From positions 27,404,354 through 27,468,353 of the forward strand of contig CM069432.1 of NCBI GenBank assembly GCA_035610365.1: 64,000 nt of DNA. The letters run 5' to 3'. Below, in pieces: positions 55,602 through 64,000 of the stretch. Position 1 is the first letter of the stretch. Each line of letters opens with the position of its first letter. The DNA is from Aquatica leii (taxonomy: Eukaryota; Arthropoda; Insecta; Coleoptera; Lampyridae). The translations under genes and the position numbers were made by a program. Under the pieces are notes generated by a model. That model saw nothing but the letters and a program-made list of their open reading frames with translations, had not been told where the DNA came from and ran no database searches.

Positions 55602-56343
55602 ATGACACAAAACATCATCTATCAAGTGACAATCGAGTAAAAGAAAATGCAATTACAGATCAAGCTGTTATAATAAAATTTATTACCGACAAATACGATT
55701 CTTCATTTGCTCTTTTACAATAGTGACATAAGAGGGGGTTTTCCCTTTGTAGGTGCTATACTTATTTCAATTCAATATTTTAAGTATGACCCTTATAGAA
55801 AGCAATAAAATTCTAAGGAAAACTACTGTAGAATCTAGAAGGTGTCATAACGCGTTATCAATTCTTAACGTTTAGTCCACAATAACCCAAATGATCACGA
55901 CTGGTATTACAATAAAGACGAACGATTAAAGTTTATTGAGCAATCACGCACACTCAAATGCACAATCATGATCAAAATCGAAAATATGTACATACATTTC
56001 TGTAAATTATGTAGACATTTCAAGTTCTGACAATTAATAATTTAAAAAATAGCAAAATTGGCACATTAAATTATGTCATTTTTTAATTTCAAGTGAAGTC
56101 ATAAGCTTAGAATTTCTTTCCAAAACATCAAGTTTACTCCAAGTAGGTGGTCAATTTTTATGCACAGAAATATATCAACTTGTGTCTATTTTTAAAATAT
56201 GCAAACTACAAGTTCAATGACATTGCATCTTATTTATTCCAGTTATGCATAGTAAAAAATCAACGAAATCTTTGAAGTTAAATGATTTCCAAAATAATAA
56301 TTTATAATAATATGTATAATAGATTTTATTAATACTCAGTATA

Positions 56344-56754
56344 CAAGCCCGGATCCAATAAGTGTGGGGCCCGATTAGATTGTTTTGCGGAGCCTTCTAT
56401 ATATTAAATATTAAGATAAAATACAAATTTATGCAATGCAACCGGAGCAACCGCCCTGGTCCTTTCGCTTTATTTTATTCTAAAAATGTAGACAATTAGT
56501 TTAATTTGATATTTTAAAAAAATTGATTTGAATATAATTGAATGAAATAAAAGTTTTAATTAAAAAATTGATAATTAATTTTTAAAAAATAGAAGGGGCC
56601 TCGCATCTGATTTTGCCCCATCTCATCCATCAATGTGAACTTATATTTTTAATTATTTGAATAATTTATAATTTAAGCTTTATCGTCAAAAGCAATTTTC
56701 TTTAAATTTCAAAAAATAACTTTTGTTGCTCCAATTGCCTTAAATCCGGGCCTG
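56344..56754. mobile_element. Short nonautonomous hAT-like element with 8-bp target duplication
   Basis: Ends CAAGCCCGGATCCAA (56344) and the complement of CAGGCCCGGATTTAAGG (56754) are inverted. The flanking octamers TCAGTATA (56336-56343) and TCAGTATG (56755-56762) match at 7 of 8 bases, the size expected for hAT. No coding frame is present in about 410 bp of AT-rich interior. Confidence 0.75.
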
Positions 56755-57159
56755 TCAGTATGATGCTAAGTTGATACCTTAGGCTTTAGTTAATTAACAT
56801 TAGAACCACCGCTGAATGTAAATACCTAAAAGCGCGACTTGTGGTCAAATTGAATCTGAGCTACAGGAGTATTTTCCTGCTTTTTTCTTTGTACCGTTAT
56901 CTATTACTACGTTGAAGTCAAGTGTACTTAAAAGTAGTATATTTTTATTTGGTCTGGCTTGGTAATTAGTAGTGTATTATTATCATCTGCTAAAACGGTC
57001 ATTAAATATAGTTTCGTCCTTTGTTTTTTCACTGAAATCGGAATTTACCTTCTGGAACGATTTACTATTTCTACTAACGTAGTATTTTCTTTAGCCAGCT
57101 GTTTTACCATCGACAAGCTCGTAAAAAATGTCATTAGTAACATTCCTGCCTCTATTTAA

Positions 57160-59313
57160 CCCTTTCCGGCCGACTGGTTATGCCTCAATACCACGATACC
57201 ACCAAATATATTTTTATTTCCTTAAAATCCATGTGGTCTGGAACAAATACCATAGTGCATGTTGTGTTGCCTATGATAATGTTTAACATATAAAAATTAT
57301 TGCAACGACCTATCTCACTCATCGATTTGGAGAAAATGTACCCTGAAGAATTCAATACCATCAGATAACGAGTCTTACGCAAGTGATTTCGACGCCAATG
57401 GCGAGGAACTTGGCGAAAATTTTAAGCATAATAATGACCTGGTCGGATTTTTGAACGATTCTGTTCCTAGCCCACAACATGATTAGATAACTCCTGGGAT
57501 AGTGACGGTGAAATCCCACTTTCTAGCTTTGTGCCATTGCCAAGCCAATTACCCAAGGATTATAAAGTAACATGGACACAAAATCCTGAATATTGCACAA
57601 ACGTGAATCCTTTTATAGAAAAAGTGAGACCAGTTATTCCACAATATGTTGACACACCGGTAGACATATTTTTGCAATTTTTTCCGAATGAGTTCATTGA
57701 TCATATTGTATTCCATACAAATTTGTATTATACCTAAAGAACATTTGCAAAACGTCAAGCAATGCCACCAACAAATAGCGAAGAATTGAAAACTTTTCTT
57801 GCTATCAACATAATGATGGGAATAAAACGCCTACCAAGTTATCACGATTACCGGTCGTCAAATTTAGCTTTGCGAGATGGATTCATAAGTTCTTCCATGT
57901 CTCGAGATCATTTCTCATGGTTTCTTGGAAATCTACATCTAAGTGATAATACACTACAACCAAATAAAGGAGAACCCAATTTTGATAAATTGTATAAAAT
58001 ACGACTATTGATTGAGACCTTATCGAAGACATTCTTAGAATCAATGCGTCCACATTCAAAGAACGACCGTTGACGAATCGATGATACGGTTCAAAGGGCG
58101 AAGTTCGCTACGCCAATATATGCCAATGAAACCGGTGAAAAGAGGCTACAAAATGTAGGTTCGCGCCGATTCAAGTGGTTATATGTGCCAATTTCAACTA
58201 TATACGGGCAAAGTGTCCAATGCCTCTGTAGAAAAGAAATTAGGAAAGAGAGTTGTCCAGGACCTTACCACGCCATTGATTGGAAAAAAATCATCATGTC
58301 TATTTTGACAATTTTTTCAATTCGGTAGAAATGCAGACTGATTTGCTAAAAGATGGAATGTATGCTTGTGGAACCGCAAAAAGAAGCCACAAATTCATTC
58401 CCTCCTTGAAAGAAGACAAGGAATTGAGGGGAGGTGATTATGATTACCGTATTGGGACTAATGGTTTGGTTAGCCTAAAATGGATGCACAAGAAAACTGT
58501 TCATATTATCAGTAATTTTCACAATCCATGCGTATGTGAGACTGTCAAGAGAAAACAAAAGAATGGGGAAATTGAAGAGATAAATTGTCCCATATTGGTG
58601 AAGGATTACAATCGACACATGGGCTATGTTGACCTTTTTGACATGTACAAAACATTATACGAAATAAATCGCAAATCGAAGAAATCGTGGCATCGGATTT
58701 TTTGGTATTGTGTAGATGCTTGCGTCGTGAATACTTTCATACTGTTTCGAGAAAAGTCGCCAAATACGACACTCAAAAAAATGAGGCTGAAACTAGTATT
58801 CGGACTAATAGGATCAGATCCCGTAACACCGTCACGTGGTCGCAATTCTCTTCCGAAGCCCACCAATACATTCAAAGTATATGTTTCGCCAGAAAAACGA
58901 TTCGATAAATGCGCTCATATGCCAGAGAGGACAACTTCTCTTCGATGCGCACATTGCAGTACCGCAAAAAATCGTCGAAGAATGCTATGGAAATGCTCTA
59001 CATGTAATGTGGGCTTATGCCTTTCTCATATGCGAAATTGTTTTCCTGCTTATCATAATAAATAAAGTCGCGTTTACAAAATATTACCTTTCAACTGTTC
59101 AAAGTTTCTATTTTTTGATAAATTTTCAGAACTACTACTTTCTTTATTTTTTGTGTTACGTTCGAAGTGGCTTCACCAGGTGACCACATTTTAAAAATGT
59201 TAATAGATGTTCGAAAATTATTTTTTTGCAGTTTTCTTATACAAACATACCTATTTTTTTCAATTATGCCAAAAATTAAATATCTGAAAGAAATTAATTC
59301 CGGCCGCAAAGGA
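57160..59313 (+). mobile_element. piggyBac-like element 3 with both ends
   Basis: TTAA at 57156-57159 precedes CCCTTTCCGGCCG. The right end is the complement CGGCCGCAAAGGA before TTAA at 59314-59317. Length is 2154 bp, normal for piggyBac. The transposase relic (57390-59065) fills most of it. This is the best preserved of the three piggyBac-like elements. Confidence 0.9.
57390..59065 (+). pseudogene. piggyBac-like transposase 3, few lesions
   Basis: An acidic N-terminus (SYASDFDANGEELGENF) is followed by FPNEFIDHIVFHTNLYY, FLAINIMMGIKRLPSYHDY and the DDE_Tnp_1_7 core: VDESMIRFKGRSSLRQYMP, VYFDNFFNSVEM, and HMGYVDLFDMYKTLY, holding all three catalytic aspartates. The last 261 residues (58280-59065) are open and end in a Cys-rich finger: CAHCSTAKN, WKCSTCNVGLCLSHM. 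Lesions I see are stops at 57482-57484 and 57736-57738, a frameshift near 58065, a TAG in the tryptophan position near 58157, and one extra A in the run near 58285. Only these few steps separate it from an open frame, so decay is moderate. Confidence 0.9.
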
Positions 59314-59317
59314 TTAA

Positions 59318-60702
59318 ACACAATTCCATTAATTTTAGGAAAACGTGACGTTGATTTGTAGACCGCTCGTCATCCTTCCCAGAGTAAGAAAATTCATTAG
59401 CTTCCTATTCGGAATTGGTTTGTTGGTCATGTATTGAGTTAAACGAAATCTTGCTTTTGACGGCAGTAGCTGTTAATCAATGGTAATGTTTTCTTTAAGC
59501 GTGTAGCAGCTTCTGCAATTGGACATGAACCTGTCCTACACTTCTGATATTAAACAAAATGTGTACTTCAAAGGCTCACTGCTAGTGAATAGAGTGTCAA
59601 ATCTTAAAAATGCCACGGAACCTTTGATGCGACATAGTTTCACTAAAAAAAGCAGGTACCCACACCTTTGAAAGTAAAACGGCAATAATAGCTTCCAATT
59701 CTGACATTGACATAGATCCAGTCATCATCTTCCAGCTGTCTCTTGGCCTAGGTTACAGTGCAGTTTTGAATATGCTTTAGAATATAATTGTCTATAAATA
59801 AATAGAATTGACTAAGTGGGGAGTCTGTTACACTCCATTTTGCAAAAGAATATCACGAATTATGTGCCGTTGTGGTGCACGTCCAGCATTATGCCCATTA
59901 CATTTTATCTATCCCCACTTTTCGTAGTTTGTTTGCTTTCTATTTCTAGAGAAACACAGTTTCTAGAGATTTTTTTACACCTGTCAGTCTTCGTAAAAGT
60001 GAATGAGTGAGGACTAAGATTGGCTTTACCAGTATCGGATATAGAGTATATTATTGTATACCTTAATTATTATTCGTAGTCAAAGCCAGAATTCGGCCAA
60101 GATAGCCGATGATTGTAAGCTTACACTCTCCGATAGATCCAAAAATAATATTACGGGAGTAGTATATTGTTAAATTACTTATAATAAAAAAATTCAGATC
60201 TTGGATAAGTCTCGTTTTACTATAATAATATTACGCTCACGTTTTGATTGTCGGGAACGACCTTTCCGCGATCTTATTCTTTTTTGTTATTTTACACTTA
60301 GTGTGTCCGAGTCAAAGATTTTTCTCGTGTCTGTTTGTTTCTCTTTTTCCTATAGTGTCTCAACCACGTCCACTCAGCGACAGCTAAAATAGTCGTGGCG
60401 ACGTGGTTGTTACCAGAAACCGTTGTAACAAAAGGTTCGTGATCAGTCAAATGTTCAGTGCGTCTTCCTTAGGTACATTAGTAAAAAGCGAAGTTACATT
60501 AAAACTAAAATGTCGGTAGGATCAGTCCTAAGTATAGAAAGGATACCCACAAATGTTGTTTCCTATATATGATTACGGATTCAGCAAATTTTCAGATACT
60601 TTGATAAATTATAGGTGGGTGATCCAATGCTGGTTATAATCGCTATGAAACCACCACGTCAATCCAACAGTATCTACCGACAGACCAAATAGCAAGAACC
60701 AG
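59318..60702. other. Stretch between piggyBac 3 and Penelope fragment
   Basis: No gene recognised. 60360-60440 carries a CGTGGCGACGTGGTTGTTACC phrase that recurs, diverged, at 1779-1812, and may be a leader part of the Penelope family, since the nuclease fragment follows at 60703. Confidence 0.4.
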
Positions 60703-60900
60703 TACGGAAGGTGTATATAAGATAAAATGCCAGAGCGGAAAGTGTTATGTCGGACAAACAAGAAGTGAAGTGTGATAACAAATAAAAGAACACAAAAAAG
60801 ACGCAAAATGTAAAAAATTGAACAATCGGCAGCAGCAGAACACACTCGAAACTGAACACAAAATAGACTTCGGCAACGTAAAAATAATAATTCTATTAGA
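60703..60900 (+). pseudogene. Penelope-like GIY-YIG fragment
   Basis: Frame: LPTDQIARTSTEGVYKIKC, QSGKCYVGQTRSEV, a pair of stops, then QIKEHKKDAKCKKLN, QQQNTLETEHKIDFGNVKII. GVYKI and YVGQT are the GIY-YIG core, K/EH and the TEH-IDF block follow as expected. The stop after SEV and missing RT make it a relic. The spacing CQSGKCYVG differs from the minus-strand copy, so it is another subfamily. Confidence 0.8.
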
Positions 60901-61272
60901 CTCTTTGACTATGCATATTTGGCAAAGTACGCCTTAGTTTTCGTAGTAATTTCTGAATAAATGCAATAAATATAAAGTTATGTTGTATATACTGACAGTA
61001 TCTTAAAATGAATGTTTAATGATTTTTTGAGCAAAATTGTTTGGTTTTTATCGCTTTTAAAGTTACTGTAACATCATGTAACAGTGTTAAAATACAGTTG
61101 ATACAATAAACGCAAAAACTAAATAGTACAAACAAATAATTAGAATAAGCAGAACGAGCAAAAAAAGAAGTTGGAAGCTACTCATCGTCCAGAACATTTC
61201 TTTAAATGTGAAAAGATCCCTTGCAGGAAATTTTAAGATAATGACGTAAGTCAAAACAAAATTTATAAAATT
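60901..61272. other. AT-rich stretch, nothing recognised
   Basis: No gene, RNA or repeat pair was recognised between the Penelope fragment and the repeat at 61273. Confidence 0.5.
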
Positions 61273-62010
61273 CACCCGGTATTATGGTTTGTTTTATTCA
61301 ATTCGTTTTCTTTAAGATCGTTTGAGTAATTTCGCATTAATTTATTGAAGTTATATCACGTTTTTAAATTCTTTTATATTTTAATTTTCGTTTTATAGGT
61401 ACGTATTTAGTGCAGATGCACTAGTCATTTAGGTCGATTTTATTGTCGTGTGTTTTGTGTGCACTTTATAATTTATTAGTTTCGCTCGTTTGCTTTAGCA
61501 ATTTATATTTCGCATCACTTGATGATTTTGCGTTTCTTGTCAGAATACTTTTTTTATGCTCATATTTAATTACGTCATTACGTATTCTTGTTTAGTTAAT
61601 TTGTTTTACTGTATGTTTGTTTAAAAGATGCTGTACTTTTTGCATCTCTCTTTGTTGTATTTTGATCCTGTGTGATTTCTTTTGATATTTGCGTCTTAGG
61701 AAAGTACTGAAGTTTATAAAAAAGAACGCGGTTGTTACTGAGTCAGTGATGTTGATGCAGTTATTCCAGAACAAATTATAACAAGAACTATTAGTTGGCG
61801 CGTGACGCGTTGGGTGTTTGTCCCCCTAAGGATCGTTAAGTTGTGTGTTTAGGGTTGAGAGATACTCGAGTTAGAAAATTTTCGGATATACAAAGTAGTC
61901 CACCTCATATGGGCTTTCGTTGAGGTTTGTGGTTTGCTGATGTTTTGCATCATAGAAGTCATCATACCCGAAATTCGTATTTTGCGATTAAATAAATATT
62001 ATACCCATTT
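61273..62010. repeat. LTR-like repeat, solo copy
   Basis: Similar to 50958-51711 in its first 220 bp (CGGTATTATGGTTTG, AGTAATTTCGCATTAA, GTCATTTAGGTCGATTTTATTGTC) and around 61660-61740 (TTATAAAAAAGAAC). The first 30 bases also match 29386. It stands alone with no internal element sequence nearby. Confidence 0.5.
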
Positions 62011-63543
62011 AAACTGCCATCGCCATTTCGACTAAGTTTTACCACCTCGTTCGAGTTTGGGGTTACCGTTTAGCTTCTGGGTCCAGTCACCAGCAGCTTG
62101 GAATATGTTTATTGCAGAATATTTGATTGCAATTATATTATAAAATTAAATAATTAATTGGTGAATAAATTTAACCGATCGACAAGTATTCATTCATGTA
62201 TTTTTGGTTTAGTTAAGACTAAATAAGACTTCAGTCATTTATCAATGCGCCGTTATTACTTTAGTAAATTAAGTTTGAATAACTTTGTTTTAAATTACAA
62301 TTACAAGTCGCAAAGCCTTCGCATTTTACGTTTAGTATTTCTTTGTTTCATTGTTACGTACGTATGCTCAGCATGTAATAGGAAACCATGCAGCTTCGTT
62401 CATTTTTTTTAGTTTTTAATTAAATTTCAACATTTGTATCTTGCAGTTTTGTGTTAAGTATATGTGAATTTTATTTGAATTATCTCATTTTTTTTTTCTG
62501 TTGCTCAATTTTAATTCACTGTGTTCTTACATTTCATTTTTTAAATTTGTTTTATAACCAAAAAAATAAACAGCTTTTTAATCAGACCGCGTGCGCGTTA
62601 ATTTTGATTTATAATTTCAGATTTGTGACGTTACAACCACAAAGGTAGGTTTATTAGGAGTTGTAACTAACCTGATGAGCTTCTGGGTCCTCCAGAATCT
62701 AATTTTATCGTGTGCTTGATTGGCGTCCACACTGATTTTGACTATCTTACTTCAGTTTTTGAGATTTCCGCAACAGTCACGAATTTCTATTCTGAGCTAA
62801 TCCAACCTTTGCCGTTGAGCACCAAGTAAAACTCTGTATATGTTGCTTTTCTGTCAAAATCGAAACGAGATAGAAAACGTATAAATTGCTTCAAATGCGT
62901 ACAGATTGGATATTTTGGCAAAAAGCGCCCTATAAACTCATGTAGTTGCAATTCGACTGAGCTAAGATTAATTTTCCCCATCAAATTACAATGCAAATAA
63001 AACCCACCGACCAAAGCGCCAAACTGGAAAAACTTAACATTTTCAAAATGATAACAAGTTAGTGAACTGCTTCAACCATTTGTATATTTACAAAATCATA
63101 ATACTTCGAGAGTGATGCTGTTTTCTTATAAAAAATTATCCAAATATTTGAAAAAGTGTAATCATTTTGAGATGGGGCTGGTGAATATTTTTAGAGGACC
63201 ACGATTGACGAATGTCACCTTAGATGCCAGTTTTGTTAATTTTGATTAAAAGTTCAAGCCAATGCATTTTACATTATTGTCCAAATTATGATCAAACTCA
63301 AAAAATTATATAATTGCAAGCCATTACAGAACCATATGGTATTTGTGACGACGTAATTTTCATTATACATAAATGCAAACACAGTGTTAATATTCCGTTT
63401 GATCAATTTTATTGCCACAAAATATTCAATAACTTTATCTGATAACAGCCCTAAAACAATAAAGCGTACAGATAAGTGCAATGCATATTACTAAGCTTAT
63501 AAAAGTTGAACCAGCAAGAGTAAAGTTTTGCATTGCATTAATT
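62011..63543. other. Upstream flank of the second lipocalin
   Basis: 62640-62800 shares a AAAGGTAGGTTTATTAGGAG / GAGATTTCCGCAACAGTCACG block with 35262-35380, a dispersed LTR-like repeat. The rest, including about 500 bp immediately upstream of the gene, shows no recognisable element. I could not pick a promoter with confidence. Confidence 0.45.
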
Positions 63544-64000
63544 ATGGAAACTAGCATGTTTTTCAATATTTTTTGTTACATAATGTCCATGAATGTGGTA
63601 TTAGCAGATGCCGGATCAACGTGTCCAAACCAAACGTTCTTAAACGAATTTAACGAGACGAAGGTATTTATAACAGTTTATTTCAGTTCCTTATATTATT
63701 TCTTTTTTTCAGTTTGAAGGAATATGGTATGAAATAAGACGTTTGGGAAACACTTTAATAGATAAAGATTGTGGCGAATCAATTTATAAGTGGGAATCTG
63801 GAGAATTCAGTGTTACATATAAACTGCGAGATACTACAGCAAATGTATCAAACAAAATTGAAATGATCTTAAAACCAAGCGAACCAAAAATACCAGGTGC
63901 TTACGACGTTTTCATAGATTCAACAAAAGAGCCCGTTCCACACATTGTGCTGAAGACAGATTATACCAGTTATAGTATAGTCTGGGGATGTAAAGCCGAT
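63544..64000 (+). CDS. Lipocalin, apolipoprotein D-like (partial, runs off the window)
   Basis: Exons 63544-63663 and 63713 to the window end are separated by a 49-bp GT-AG intron in phase 0. ATG 63544 is preferred over 63481 because it puts the hydrophobic segment (MFFNIFCYIMSMNVVLA) at the N-terminus as a signal peptide. The visible 136 residues carry GIWYEIRR (43-50), the KTDYTSYSIVWGC block (121-133) and cysteines 27, 60 and 133. The frame is open at the edge; the C-terminal helix and last cysteine would follow. It aligns throughout with the protein at 28097 (FNETK then the G-W-E-I-R sequence at the same intron, TDY-YSIVWGC), so the two are paralogues. Function as a small-ligand carrier is by family. 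Confidence 0.9.

Noticed and set aside
1-64000. CRISPR array, bacterial operon or phage content
   Set aside because: No spaced direct repeats of that kind; genes have spliceosomal introns and elements are eukaryotic.

Overview
The window looks like AT-rich insect chromosomal DNA. The evidence is spliced lipocalin genes with short introns and an element inventory typical of insects (piggyBac, Tc1/mariner DD41D, hAT, Ty3/gypsy, copia, jockey-like LINE, Penelope). I cannot name the species; a beetle would fit but is not shown. No tRNA, rRNA, CRISPR array or bacterial-type operon is visible.

The only convincing host genes are two lipocalins of the apolipoprotein D type on the + strand. One is complete (28097-28781, three exons, 194 residues). 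The other starts at 63544 and runs off the right edge. They share the position and phase of intron 1, so they are tandem paralogues pushed about 35 kb apart by inserted elements.

Left third (1-18.3 kb): decayed elements. These are an inverted pair of long repeats, a DD41D mariner derivative with about 130-bp inverted ends, nonautonomous DNA elements, LINE and Penelope scraps, and a hAT element split by a Tc1 element. A Penelope relic with a GIY-YIG nuclease domain ends next to the main element.

Centre-left (18353-24973): a complete Ty3/gypsy retrotransposon with 467-bp LTRs that read identical and an ATAC target duplication, so the insertion is young. Its pol polyprotein carries an unusual tail after integrase: a macro domain resembling the ADP-ribose hydrolase TARG1/OARD1, with both catalytic residues and their 41-residue spacing kept, then a CCCH zinc finger. 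This is the most interesting object here. The RT is broken by one frameshift and the gag zinc knuckle has lost two ligands. A diverged solo LTR of the family lies at 42179-42932.

Centre and right (25-63.5 kb): three piggyBac-like elements (25957-27703, 36631-39284, 57160-59313), an old gypsy element interrupted inside RT (29386-35300), and a DD41D mariner inserted exactly inside one piggyBac. A second DD41D mariner with a nearly intact transposase has its two ends now 5.5 kb apart because copia and hAT sequence lies between them. There are also further copia and LTR-like repeats, a short tandem array, and a fourth Penelope relic. The remaining stretches are AT-rich and show nothing I can identify.
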